Assembly (NCBI GenBank): GCA_029862725.1
Contig: JAOTWT010000009.1
Location: 1 to 18,845 of the forward strand
DNA from: Acidobacteriota bacterium
Lineage (GTDB): Bacteria; Acidobacteriota; Blastocatellia; Pyrinomonadales; Pyrinomonadaceae
Direction: 5' to 3'
Length of the DNA stretch: 18,845 nt
In this document: piece after piece, positions 7,150 through 14,942 of the stretch
How the letters are laid out: each line of letters starts with the position of its first letter
Position numbering within the stretch: the stretch's first letter is position 1
Translations under genes and position numbers: made by a program
The notes under the pieces: model-generated
Seen by the model: only the letters and a program-made list of their open reading frames with translations
What the model was told of the DNA's origin: nothing
Database searches by the model: none

Positions 7150-9099
7150 ATGAAAAACCTTTTGTTCGTCGGCGCGATCATGATGCTCGCATTAACCGTT
7201 TCCGCACTTATGTTCAACGGGCATTTCCTGGAGCTTCCCGCCGTCGCGCTTGAAAGCGGCCCGGAACTTGTTTCGTCAAACGGCAAGCCGGGCAAGACCT
7301 TAAAGGCTTTCGCCTCGAAAAATGAACTTGATGAGTTCCTGCGGGAGTTTGCAAAAAACGCCGCGGTACGCCGCGAAGAGAATTTCGCGATGAGTTCCAA
7401 TTCAGCGGCACCGACGTCGGATTCGGCCGCGGAGGCAAGCAAATCTGAGATGGACGGTCAGTCAGTCACGAATACACAGCACGCGGGTGTCGACGAGGGC
7501 GGTATCGTAAAACTGCACGGAAATCATCTGATCATACTTCGGCGCGGACGGCTCTTTACGGTTGGAATTGGCGGCGGCAGCCTGCGGCCCGTTTCTGTTA
7601 TCGACGCGTTTCCGCCCGATGCCGATCCCGGCGGAACCTGGTATGACGAGATGCTCGTATCCGCAAACACGATCGCTGTTATCGGTTACAGCTATGCACG
7701 CGGCGGGACGGAAATCGGTCTGTTCAATATCGACGAACTCGGGAATCTGGAGTATCGATCAACCTACCACCTGCGTTCGAATGACTATTATTCGTCACGA
7801 AACTACGCCAGCCGTTTGATCAAAGGCAAACTGATCTTTTACACACCGCAGTACTTGTGGATAAATCCGAATGACCCGACGGCGCAATTCCCGGCGATCC
7901 GAAAATGGCGAAAGGGCGCGACCGACAAGGAGTTTCAAAGGATCGTCTCGGCGACGAAGGTCTATCGCCCAGTGGGCGAGATCAACGACAGCTACGGGCT
8001 TGCGCTTCACACTGTGACGATATGCGATCTCGCGAACGGCGACTTAGAATGCGAAGGCACGGGTGTTATAGGTCCGGCGGGACGTGTGTTCTATGTATCG
8101 CCGACATCGGTCTATGTCTGGACATCGGACTGGAATCGGCGAGGCAAGGAAAGAAAAACGCGCTCGATCCTCTATAAGATGCCTCTCGACGGCGGCGCAC
8201 CCCAGGCACTCGGCGTCTCGGGAAGCCCGGTCGATCAATTCTCCTTTCTCGAAAGCAATGACGAACACCTGAACGTTCTCGTCCGATCCACGGGCGGTGG
8301 CGAAGCGATGTGGCGTTCGGAAACCTCGACCGGCGACACGGCGCTTCTACGAATTCCCTTGTGGAGTTTTTCCGACGGTACGCGGAGCGCAACCAACTGG
8401 AATTACCGAATCCTGCCGACCGCAGAAGGATACACAGTTCAGAACAGGTTTGTCGGCGATTATCTGCTTTACGGCAGCGGCAACAGCTGGGGCTATCAAA
8501 ACAAGAAAGGCGGTTCGCCCGTTTACGCGGTCCGTTGGTACACCGGCGAAAACTTCGAGCTGCCACTCGAGCATAGCGTCGACCGGATCGAAGCACTCGG
8601 AAAAGACGCAGTTGTCGTCGGAACGCGCGGAAGCGATCTTTATTTCTCGCCGATACGCTTGAGTGGCCAGCCCACCGTCAGAAACGGTTACGTTCGCAGG
8701 AACGCGGCCCAGGGCGAACTCCGGAGCCACGGTTTCTTTTATAAACCGACCGGCAAAGATACAGGGATGCTCGGCCTTCCGATTGCCGAGCAGGGCCGGC
8801 CGGGTTACAAACACCTGTTCGAAGGCTCGGCATCCGTGCTTTTCCTAAAGAACGAGTCATTGAAACTGGGCGAGATCGGTGCGCTTGCGTCACAAAACAC
8901 GAGACAGGCGAACGACAACTGCAAGGCGTCCTGCGTCGACTGGTATGGAAACGCGCGGCCGCTTTTCATACGCGGAAGGATCTTGGCACTGCTCGGTTAT
9001 GAGATCGTCGAAGGCAGGTTGACCAGCAGCGGAATCCGCGAAACGCGGCGCACCAATTTCTCGCCGGGCAAAGGACGATATGCCCGGTTGGGCGAGTAG
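7150..9099 (+). CDS. Secreted beta-propeller protein (Beta_propel/COG4880 family)
   Basis: A 649-residue protein starting at ATG 7150, with GAGAGG about 8 bases upstream. An N-terminal hydrophobic segment (residues 3-22) is a signal peptide or membrane anchor. Residues 50-69 (LKAFASKNELDEFLREFAKN) and the motif TNTQHAGVDEGGIVKLHG (107-124) are characteristic of the family described as a secreted protein with a C-terminal beta-propeller distantly related to WD-40 repeats. The remainder is a long series of beta strands with aromatic and Gly-Asp turns, consistent with propeller blades, ending in the segment GRILALLGYEIVEG. Two cysteines near the end (DNCKASC) could form a disulfide. The biochemical role of the family is unknown; export and a propeller fold suggest surface or periplasmic binding. 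It stands alone, flanked by a structured leader region and a GC-rich hairpin. Confidence 0.85.
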   Translation: MKNLLFVGAIMMLALTVSALMFNGHFLELPAVALESGPELVSSNGKPGKTLKAFASKNELDEFLREFAKNAAVRREENFAMSSNSAAPTSDSAAEASKSEMDGQSVTNTQHAGVDEGGIVKLHGNHLIILRRGRLFTVGIGGGSLRPVSVIDAFPPDADPGGTWYDEMLVSANTIAVIGYSYARGGTEIGLFNIDELGNLEYRSTYHLRSNDYYSSRNYASRLIKGKLIFYTPQYLWINPNDPTAQFPAIRKWRKGATDKEFQRIVSATKVYRPVGEINDSYGLALHTVTICDLANGDLECEGTGVIGPAGRVFYVSPTSVYVWTSDWNRRGKERKTRSILYKMPLDGGAPQALGVSGSPVDQFSFLESNDEHLNVLVRSTGGGEAMWRSETSTGDTALLRIPLWSFSDGTRSATNWNYRILPTAEGYTVQNRFVGDYLLYGSGNSWGYQNKKGGSPVYAVRWYTGENFELPLEHSVDRIEALGKDAVVVGTRGSDLYFSPIRLSGQPTVRNGYVRRNAAQGELRSHGFFYKPTGKDTGMLGLPIAEQGRPGYKHLFEGSASVLFLKNESLKLGEIGALASQNTRQANDNCKASCVDWYGNARPLFIRGRILALLGYEIVEGRLTSSGIRETRRTNFSPGKGRYARLGE

Positions 9100-9112
9100 T
9101 TTGTAATTGGAA

Positions 9113-9138
9113 AGGGCGGCCGCTTGGCCGCCCTAATT
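9113..9138 (+). terminator. GC-rich hairpin downstream of the beta-propeller gene
   Basis: Perfect nine-base arms AGGGCGGCC (9113-9121) and GGCCGCCCT (9126-9134) flank a GCTT loop, 14 bases after the stop codon of the beta-propeller gene. The 3' tail (AATTCG) is poor in T, so it may act as a weak terminator or as a 3'-end stabilising stem. Confidence 0.6.
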
Positions 9139-9146
9139 CGTGGATC

Positions 9147-9200
9147 TGTCCCGCCCTGAACATAAGTCGCTTTTGTGTCAACTTATTTCAGGACGGGACA
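9147..9200. repeat. 54-bp near-perfect palindromic element, MITE-like or insertion-sequence remnant
   Basis: The left arm TGTCCCGCCCTGAACATAAG (9147-9166, plus T at 9167) is the reverse complement of the right arm ACTTATTTCAGGACGGGACA (9181-9200), with one substitution and one extra base. The loop is 13 bases. The ends begin TGTCCC and finish GGGACA, as expected of insertion-sequence terminal repeats brought together after loss of the interior. No obvious target duplication flanks it, and no transposase is present. Confidence 0.55.
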
Positions 9201-9205
9201 CGCGC

Positions 9206-9233
9206 AAAAAAAAAGGCGATCATCGTGATCGCC
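9206..9233 (-). terminator. Intrinsic terminator of the DUF4440 gene
   Basis: Read on the minus strand, GGCGATCA and TGATCGCC (arms at 9233-9226 and 9222-9215) form a perfect eight-pair stem with a three-base loop, followed immediately by nine T (9214-9206). It lies about 55 bases after the stop of the gene ending at 9288. On the plus strand the tail is CTTGTTTGTT, so weak bidirectional function is possible. Confidence 0.85.
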
Positions 9234-9287
9234 CTTGTTTGTTCTATTGTGGACGTGAATCCGTTCAAATCCGGCTCCATCTTTGTG

Positions 9288-10121
9288 TCATTCAGCCTTT
9301 ATCCCGACATCGGTAGCTGCGATCCGCATCCATTTTCCGTCTCTTTTAACAAGCGTCCTGGAAAAACGAGCTTTTGAATCAACCGGTTTGCCGTCATTAT
9401 CGATGCCTTTAGAATGCCGAACACCGGTGATGATACCCATATCGCCGTCTACACGGATCGTGATATCCGAGAGATTAGTTTTAACTTTAGATTTGTCGGT
9501 TTTCCATAGGTTCTCCAAGTATGCGATCATCTGGGGTTTGTCATACGCCACACCATCTCCGATGATGCCGACAAAATCGTCGGCGACATTTTTTCTGAGC
9601 CAATCCAGATCGCGGTTCATGGAAGCCTGATCGCCATCGAGTGTAATGCTAAAAATTGCGCCGCGATCACCATCCACACCATTGGAAAAACTGCTGACGA
9701 CCCGCCAGTTTCCGCCTCGTTTTTCGAGAACGTGGGCCGTCCGGCTCCAACTCGTAGATTCTTTGCCGTCTGTCGTTACGACGACGGTGTTTCGATGCAC
9801 GATGGTGACCGTGCTCGGCGTACAGGTGATCAGGTAGTTATGGGATGTTGATTTACGGTTCGGGTTTGAACCGGCATTCTTTACAGCATTATCGATGATC
9901 GTTTTCTTGCTATCGGTACCTAAACTCAACCCGCCAATACCCACAAAATCATCAGCATAAATCTTTTCTAATTCCGCCCGATTCCCTTCGGCATTATATT
10001 TACTCCAATCGTGGTCCCATTTCTCAAAAGCCTTGGCTTCCGCCTCGGTGCATTCAGCCGCCACCGCGACTACGCTCAAAGCGATCAACAGAATCGCCAT
10101 TGAAATTTGCTTCATTTTCAT
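9288..10121 (-). CDS. Secreted protein with two tandem DUF4440/SnoaL-like (NTF2-fold) domains
   Basis: A 277-residue protein; the signal peptide is residues 1-22 (ISMAILLIALSVVAVAA, cleaved before E23). Two NTF2-like domains follow at about 27-145 and 165-275. Each has the early helix and strand ending ADDFVGI (56-62 and 180-186) and a late strand pair typical of DUF4440 (GGNWRVVSSFS, 136-146; DGKWMRIAATD, 261-271). The repeated ADDFVGI suggests internal duplication. DUF4440 proteins form cone-shaped barrels that bind small ligands or act in ketosteroid-isomerase-like reactions; catalytic function cannot be assigned. ATG 10121 is used here; ATG 10115 (MKQISM) is equally possible, as neither has a strong ribosome site. 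A strong terminator follows, so the gene is probably monocistronic. Confidence 0.85.
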   Translation of the reverse strand: MKMKQISMAILLIALSVVAVAAECTEAEAKAFEKWDHDWSKYNAEGNRAELEKIYADDFVGIGGLSLGTDSKKTIIDNAVKNAGSNPNRKSTSHNYLITCTPSTVTIVHRNTVVVTTDGKESTSWSRTAHVLEKRGGNWRVVSSFSNGVDGDRGAIFSITLDGDQASMNRDLDWLRKNVADDFVGIIGDGVAYDKPQMIAYLENLWKTDKSKVKTNLSDITIRVDGDMGIITGVRHSKGIDNDGKPVDSKARFSRTLVKRDGKWMRIAATDVGIKAE

Positions 10122-10692
10122 CGTTTCTTAGTCTCCAGTTTCAAGGTAAAAGCAGACAACGACTAACGCCCTGCTGCTTGTTTTAGAATGACAAATTACC
10201 CGAAGGAAAGGCCTATAAAAAGTACGTAGGTCGAGCGATTTATCGCGAGTGGGGTATTAAAGATTCAATCCATGTCCGGTCGGGTCTCGTCGTTGAGTGA
10301 AAAGACCTCGCTGCACAGCCGCTAACCGTTGTTGCGGTCTTTTAACAAGTTGAACGGCCCTTTGACTAAAAGCGCGTCCTACTTCGTTCCAAACGTGGAA
10401 AAGATATGCCGAAAGCATAACATATTGTGACCGTTGGAGATTGATAAATTGTAAATGAGTCTGGCCGTCCCCGCGATCCGCCTGCAAAGGATACAGGATG
10501 TGGCTACGCGCGGAGCGGAAACAGCTTTGAAGACGTGTACGTTACGATCTTAGACCCCAGCAACGTACCATGCGATCTGGAATACCTATGGTGACGCCCC
10601 TTCGGCGCTCACGATCATTTCCTCGCCTCCGGTCGCGGGGTCCCTCGCGACACTTGATTTTGTTTCACAGACCTAAATAACCGATAAATGAA
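10122..10692. other. 571-bp stretch without an intact gene; possible gene relic
   Basis: A short palindrome, GCGATTTATCGC, lies at 10235-10246. A minus-strand open frame of 76 codons (10487-10257, TTG start) has no ribosome site and no recognised family. On the plus strand, two adjacent frames between about 10452 and 10676 read like pieces of one secreted-protein tail: the first contains GNSFEDVYVTILDPSNV, and the second continues YHAIWNTYGDAPSALTII to a TAA at 10674-10676. An inverted repeat, GTCGCG (10632-10637) and CGCGAC (10646-10651), lies inside the second. The stretch must also carry the promoter for the gene at 10121. Confidence 0.35.
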
Positions 10693-12414
10693 TTACCCCT
10701 TTTGGTACGCGATTTTGCCGCCGACGATCGTGTAAAGAACCTCCGCCGTCGGAATCTCATCCTCCTTAACCGCCATAATGTCCTTCGAAAGAATTGTAAT
10801 ATCGGCCAGCTTGCCGACCTCCAGCGATCCCTTCAATTCTTCTTCAAACCCCGATTTGGCTACATTGATCGTATACGAACGCAGTGCTTCGACACGGCTC
10901 ATGCGCTGTTCCGGATAAAAAACAGAACCGTCTTTGAGCTTTCGCGATACGGTCGAATAGAAAGAGGCTATCGGCGAAACATCTTCGACCGGTGCGTCCG
11001 TACCATTCGTGACAAGTGCGCCCGACTTCATGAGTTTTTGCCAGACGTAGGCCCCTTCCTCGCTTCGCTTGTCACCGAGCCTGTCCGGTACCCACGAAGC
11101 GTCCGATGTGCAGTGAACGCCCTGCATGGAAGCCACGACGCCGAGTTTTCCGAATCGCGGAATATCAGCCGGATTCAGGTGCTGGGCATGCTCGACGCGC
11201 CATCGGAGAACCTTTTTATCCGGATTGGCCTTAAACGTTTCTTCAAAGATATCGAGCACTTCTTTATTGGCACGGTCACCGATAGCGTGTATGCAGAGCT
11301 GGTAGTCGTTCTGAATCGCAAGCCCCGCTGTCTTTTCTGCCGACTCAACCGGGATCAAATTCAGACCCCTGGACCTCGGGGCGTCCGTGTAAGGTTCGAG
11401 GAGCCACGCGCCGCGTGAGCCGAGCGCGCCATCAATTGAGAGCTTGATCGCACGTACGGTCAGGTGGTTGTTGCCATAACCGATTACACGATAATTCTTG
11501 AGTTTTTCGGCAAGTTCCTCGTTTGAGGCACGTATCATTACCCAAAGCCGCAGGGGCAGCTTGCCTTCGTCCACCAGCTTTTTGAACAGGTCAATTGTTT
11601 CAAAACCGGAGCCCGCGTCGTGAAACGTTGTGATGCCTTTACTCAGGACCTCCCGAGAGGCGAGCTCGGCCTGTTTGCGTGCAATATCGAGGCGTTCAGC
11701 GTCGGTTGACGGACCCTTATTGGCGCTCGACACAATGCGTTGCGCGGTTTCTCTCAGGAATCCTGTCGGACGCCCGTCTTTATCTCGAAGGATCTCGCCG
11801 CCCGGCGGATCAGCGGTCTTGGAATCGATACCGGCCAACTCAAGTGCCTTTGCGTTCACAAATGAACCGTGTCCGCTGGCGTGAGTAAGAATGACGGGAT
11901 TGTCAGCTGAAACCTTGCTTAGGCCGTCGAGCACGGGAAGGCCCTCAACTGCCGGATCCGGCGCCTTGTCCCATTTGTCCTGATGCCATCCGCGACCGAT
12001 GATCCATTCACCCGGCTTTGCTTCTTTCGCCGCATCGGCCACCATCTGTACGATCTCATCCCAGTTCTTCGGCTTTGTCAGATCGAGCATCATTTTGGAA
12101 GCACCGATACCCATGAAATGACCGTGTCCCTCGTTAAAACCCGGGATGGCGAGCTGCCCGTTCAGATCGATTGTCTTCGTCACCGGACCGATACGGCTTT
12201 TGATCTCAGCATCTGTCCCGAGCGCGACGATCTTATCGCCCTTGATCGCGATCGCCTGGACCTCGCGATTGGATTCGTCAACAGTAATGATCTTGCCGTT
12301 GAAGAGGACCATATCCGCGGCGTCCGAGGCTTCGGTTGAATCAGTCGTACAGGCAAAGGACAGGAAAATTGTGACCAGGAAAAGAACGGACACTTTCGCG
12401 GCGTATTGATTCAT
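10693..12414 (-). CDS. Exported amidohydrolase, YtcJ-like (Amidohydro_3, COG1574)
   Basis: A 573-residue metal-dependent hydrolase starting at ATG 12414 with a strong AAGGAG eight bases upstream. The N-terminus is hydrophobic and ends LSFAC (C22); this resembles a lipobox, though Phe at -2 is atypical, so it is a lipoprotein or has a cleaved signal. An N-terminal beta-sandwich strand (MVLFNGKIITVDE) precedes the TIM-barrel. Metal ligands visible are H97xH99 (NEGHGHF), H376 (CIHAIGD), H409 or H412 (VEHAQH) and D473 (NGTDAP). IKLSIDGALGSRG (323-335) is the typical fourth-strand segment. The C-terminus returns to the sandwich (GKLADITILSKD). The family hydrolyses N-substituted amides, and the natural substrate is generally unknown. 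Length is normal for the family. It is monocistronic by layout. Confidence 0.92.
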   Translation of the reverse strand: MNQYAAKVSVLFLVTIFLSFACTTDSTEASDAADMVLFNGKIITVDESNREVQAIAIKGDKIVALGTDAEIKSRIGPVTKTIDLNGQLAIPGFNEGHGHFMGIGASKMMLDLTKPKNWDEIVQMVADAAKEAKPGEWIIGRGWHQDKWDKAPDPAVEGLPVLDGLSKVSADNPVILTHASGHGSFVNAKALELAGIDSKTADPPGGEILRDKDGRPTGFLRETAQRIVSSANKGPSTDAERLDIARKQAELASREVLSKGITTFHDAGSGFETIDLFKKLVDEGKLPLRLWVMIRASNEELAEKLKNYRVIGYGNNHLTVRAIKLSIDGALGSRGAWLLEPYTDAPRSRGLNLIPVESAEKTAGLAIQNDYQLCIHAIGDRANKEVLDIFEETFKANPDKKVLRWRVEHAQHLNPADIPRFGKLGVVASMQGVHCTSDASWVPDRLGDKRSEEGAYVWQKLMKSGALVTNGTDAPVEDVSPIASFYSTVSRKLKDGSVFYPEQRMSRVEALRSYTINVAKSGFEEELKGSLEVGKLADITILSKDIMAVKEDEIPTAEVLYTIVGGKIAYQKG

Positions 12415-12742
12415 CGGGCGGCTCCTTCTTTATGGTTTGAATAGCGCGTCAAGAATAGGACGTAACGCCCGGTAGTTTCAAGTGGGATAGACAAACAATG
12501 TCGCACAAGAATTTTACGGCCCTCTTTTGAGCTTCTGCTGATTCTGTTTTCATATTCGTTGTCACCTGGCCACGGACCTCAAAATAGCCTTTATGCCGCA
12601 ATCACCGATACAAGCGCCAACACGCAAACGGAGATTATAAACTACGCAAACGCGAATTGCTCGATTTTTATGCCGGCTCGTGCACATGGTTGTACGAATG
12701 GCTTTGTCCGCTTGTGTTATCGTGGAAACACGGGTTTCAATA
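12415..12742. other. 328-bp divergent regulatory region between amidohydrolase and Crp/Fnr genes
   Basis: No gene is supported. Besides the amidohydrolase promoter it holds a nine-base direct repeat, ACGCAAACG, at 12622-12630 and 12644-12652 (22 bp start to start), with TATAAA (12636-12641) between the copies as a possible -10 for the plus-strand regulator; no good -35 is seen. GTGTT (12714-12718) and AACAC (12727-12731) form an inverted repeat just before the regulator start and could be an operator. Confidence 0.4.
12452..12481 (-). promoter_or_regulatory. Sigma-70-type promoter of the amidohydrolase gene
   Basis: On the minus strand, TTGAAA (12481-12476) and TATTCT (12457-12452) are separated by 18 bp. 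The predicted start near 12445 leaves a leader of about 30 bases containing AAGGAG. Matches are 5/6 and 4/6 to the consensus. Confidence 0.5.
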
Positions 12743-13345
12743 ATGCGATTGGTCGATCTCAAAACACTTTTTGCCGGTTCGATAACGCCGTACGATTTGA
12801 GCTTCAAAGCATCTGAGTTTGTCTTTGTGCAGGGTGCCGCTGTCGAAGGCATATTTGGTGTCGAAGAAGGCAAGATCAGGTTGGAAAGGTACACGCTGGA
12901 TGGCAATACGACGGGAATCCACCACGCGAAAGCCAAAGAGAGTTTCGCGGAGGCGTCTTTGTTTTCAGACTTTTATGACTGCCACGCGGTTGCCTTAAAA
13001 CCGTCCCGACTCGTTTTGTTTCCAAAAGAAAAGGTGCTTGACACCCTTCGTTGCAAACCCGATTTGGCGATCGCGTACATCCGTCTCCTCTCGTTTCATG
13101 TAAAGTCGTTGCGGTCGAACCTGGAGTTGCGGGGAATCCGCTCCGCGCGGGGACGCATCCTCAGCTACTTCCTGCAAATCGCCGACATCAAGACCGGCAT
13201 CGTCATGCTTCCCTGTACTCTCAAGGATCTCTCTCACATGCTCGGGATTGCGCACGAGACCATTTACAGGGAAATCAGGAAGCTCGAGAATGAGTCGATC
13301 ATCGTTCGTGATGAAAATACAATAAGAATTTTAGGGCCTGTATGA
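12743..13345 (+). CDS. Crp/Fnr-family transcriptional regulator
   Basis: A 200-residue protein when started at ATG 12743; the frame is open back to GTG 12680, but those 21 extra residues are not family-like, and no start has a clear ribosome site. The N-terminal half is a cyclic-nucleotide-binding-type barrel (FKASEFVFVQGAA, then GVEEGKIRLERY). A long dimerisation helix follows (AIAYIRLLSFHVKSLRSNLE). The C-terminus is a winged helix with CTLKDLSHMLGIAHETIYRE as helix-turn-helix and a wing ending in NTIRILGPV. The recognition helix keeps Glu and Arg (HETIYR), as in CRP (RETVGR) and FNR (ETISR), predicting half-sites with a TGA core. There is no FNR-type N-terminal cysteine cluster, so it is not an Fe-S oxygen sensor of the E. 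coli kind. The effector is unknown. It probably acts on the palindrome at its own 3' end, controlling the next gene. Confidence 0.88.
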   Translation: MRLVDLKTLFAGSITPYDLSFKASEFVFVQGAAVEGIFGVEEGKIRLERYTLDGNTTGIHHAKAKESFAEASLFSDFYDCHAVALKPSRLVLFPKEKVLDTLRCKPDLAIAYIRLLSFHVKSLRSNLELRGIRSARGRILSYFLQIADIKTGIVMLPCTLKDLSHMLGIAHETIYREIRKLENESIIVRDENTIRILGPV

Positions 13346-13356
13346 CCTGCGTCATA
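13341..13356 (+). promoter_or_regulatory. Crp/Fnr-type operator TATGAC-N4-GTCATA
   Basis: A perfect 6+4+6 palindrome overlaps the stop codon of the Crp/Fnr gene. Its TGA half-site core matches what the recognition helix of that regulator should read. A possible -10 (TAGGAT, 13379-13384) places the transcription start near 13391, so the site is centred about 42.5 bp upstream, the class II activation position. The downstream gene starts at 13441. Confidence 0.6.
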
Positions 13357-13440
13357 CCGGTTCATCAAGCTTGTCAGCTAGGATCTAGAGTGTAGTCCGA
13401 AATGCAGACCGGATAAATACGAGAGCTTAGCGAGGTAATT

Positions 13441-14037
13441 ATGAGTAGATTAGTGTCAGTTTTATTAGCGTTGATTTGCGTGTTGGTTGCGGGTAATTGT
13501 TCGAAAGATTTGAAGGCCCAGGAAAGATCCGACTATGCGGGTCAGCAATCCAGGGAAATCAAAACCCTTTCGGAAAGTGATATCGAACAGCTTCAAAAAG
13601 GCGAGGGGTGGGGACTGGCCAAGGCCGCGGAATTGAACGGTTTTCCCGGACCGGCCCATGTCATTGAGCTCAAAGAAAAGATGGACCTTTCGGACCAACA
13701 ATTGACCCGGCTAAAAAGGATCTATGAGGAAATGCGAAAAGAGGCGATACCTCTCGGCGTCAAATTGATCGATCTTGAGAAGGAACTAAACGTAGAATTC
13801 TCGAACAAGCGGATAACCGAAAAAGGCCTCAAACGCCGTCTCGACAGTATCTCCGTTGTAACCGCAAACCTGCGGTTTGTTCATCTCGCCGCTCATCTGA
13901 AAACGAGCCGGATTTTGTCCGTCGAACAAATTTCAAGGTACAACGAATTACGCGGTTACGGTTCAAACGACCCGTGCGAGAGTGTCCCCGATGGCCACAA
14001 TCCGGAGCTTTGGAAAAAGCACAATAATTGCTCCTGA
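13441..14037 (+). CDS. Spy/CpxP-like periplasmic protein (LTXXQ/heavy-metal-resistance type)
   Basis: A 198-residue protein starting at ATG 13441, with GCGAGGT about 8 bases upstream. Residues 1-27 are a signal peptide. YAGQQSREIKTLSESDIEQL (32-51) and GWGLAKAAELNGFPGPAHV (56-74) are conserved blocks of a Spy/CpxP-like subfamily. The helical region 75-172 carries two LTxxQ-type repeats (LSDQQLTRLKRI, 83-94; LSVEQISRYNELRG, 159-172). Spy and CpxP act as periplasmic chaperones or metal and envelope-stress sensors. The C-terminal tail (CESVPDGHNPELWKKHNNC, 179-197) has two His and two Cys and could bind metal or form a disulfide. The upstream Crp/Fnr-type site suggests activation by the neighbouring regulator. 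A terminator follows. Confidence 0.82.
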   Translation: MSRLVSVLLALICVLVAGNCSKDLKAQERSDYAGQQSREIKTLSESDIEQLQKGEGWGLAKAAELNGFPGPAHVIELKEKMDLSDQQLTRLKRIYEEMRKEAIPLGVKLIDLEKELNVEFSNKRITEKGLKRRLDSISVVTANLRFVHLAAHLKTSRILSVEQISRYNELRGYGSNDPCESVPDGHNPELWKKHNNCS

Positions 14038-14085
14038 ATACGTGCAATGACTGACCCGGCAGAGCTTGGCTCCCTTCCTTCGATT

Positions 14086-14111
14086 GGCGGGTAGCTCCGC
14101 CCGTTTGTTTT
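14086..14111 (+). terminator. Intrinsic terminator after the Spy-like gene
   Basis: GGCGG (14086-14090) and CCGCC (14097-14101) form a short GC stem around GTAGCT, followed by CGTTTGTTTT. It lies about 50 bases after the stop codon and separates the Spy-like gene from the membrane-protein gene. Confidence 0.6.
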
Positions 14112-14225
14112 GGGAGGCTCGTTGACCAAGCCGTCCCGATTTATGTTCTACCTTTCCCGCGAAGAAGGAACTGATACCTCACCGCATCTGGTTTGGAAAG
14201 TAATCCTTATGTTAGCCTGTTGCGA

Positions 14226-14942
14226 ATGGACAGGTACAAAAATCTTCACCTATGGATGATTATTCCGTTCGTGATCGTCCAAATCGGCATATTTAATTTC
14301 TATTGGACATCGGTTTCAAGCAAGACCTGGGAAATTCACTTTCACTATTGGCTTGTGACTTTCTGGTATCTTCTTGTAATCGTCCAACCCTATCTTGCCG
14401 TAAACGGGAAAATCGTCAATCACAGGACCTTGGGAATTTTCGGGTTTTTGTTGGCGGGCGGAGTTATATTTACTGGACTGAGCATATTGGATATACCCCT
14501 CAAGTTGGCTGCAGCATATGATCCGGGTAAACCTGGTCCGCCCGTTTCGTTTTACTACGGAACTCTTGTTGTCGAATTAATTTCGATGATTGCGTTTGCT
14601 TACGCGGTGACCAAGAGCATTCTCAATAGACACGACGTTAAAGAGCATTCATGGTGGCTTGTTTGCAGCGTTTTTTACATGATGGCGCCCGCACTTGGCC
14701 GGGGAATGATTCTTTTTTGGCGAACGATTCTGCCACCTGAAGATTTTAATCCGATACTGGTTCTTATCAGCACCGAATTGGTTTATTTGCCCCTTCTTCT
14801 CATATTTGCAGCCAAGTTCGGAAAGATAAAACATCAGGCTCTTGTGATCGGAATCCTTCTAATAGTAATTAGATTCTTGCGCTTGCCAATCGGTTCATCC
14901 GAAACACTTCAGGACTTCTTAAAAATGGTAATTCTTTGGTGA
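14226..14942 (+). CDS. Multi-pass membrane protein of unknown function
   Basis: A 238-residue protein if started at ATG 14226 (MDRYKNLHLWMIIPF); the frame also allows TTG at 14193. Neither start has a good ribosome site, and the ATG gives a typical short cytoplasmic lead. About six to seven hydrophobic helices are visible, for example LWMIIPFVIVQIGIF, LVTFWYLLVIVQPYLAV, TLGIFGFLLAGGVIFTGL, LVVELISMIAFAYAV, the segment around WWLVCSVFYMMAPALG, ILVLISTELVYLPLLLIF, and a C-terminal helix. Conserved-looking polar residues inside or next to helices include His in HFHYW, NHRTLG and EHSWW, a spacing seen in some heme-binding membrane proteins, but no family is certain. It is separated from the Spy-like gene by a terminator, so a shared operon is not assured. 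Confidence 0.75.
   Translation: MDRYKNLHLWMIIPFVIVQIGIFNFYWTSVSSKTWEIHFHYWLVTFWYLLVIVQPYLAVNGKIVNHRTLGIFGFLLAGGVIFTGLSILDIPLKLAAAYDPGKPGPPVSFYYGTLVVELISMIAFAYAVTKSILNRHDVKEHSWWLVCSVFYMMAPALGRGMILFWRTILPPEDFNPILVLISTELVYLPLLLIFAAKFGKIKHQALVIGILLIVIRFLRLPIGSSETLQDFLKMVILW

Noticed and set aside
8347..8814. 155-codon minus-strand ORF inside the beta-propeller gene
   Set aside because: Antisense shadow of a strongly supported coding region.
10257..10487. 76-codon minus-strand ORF, TTG start, thought of as a transposase fragment
   Set aside because: No transposase motif or terminal repeats are visible, no ribosome site, and it could be chance; mentioned only within the gap entry.
10632..10651. 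GTCGCG/CGCGAC hairpin considered as a terminator
   Set aside because: No intact plus-strand gene ends there, and on the minus strand it lacks a T-run at the right place after the amidohydrolase gene.
12562..12936. 124-codon minus-strand ORF over the Crp/Fnr start
   Set aside because: It overlaps the conserved start of the regulator and reads as low-quality shadow sequence.
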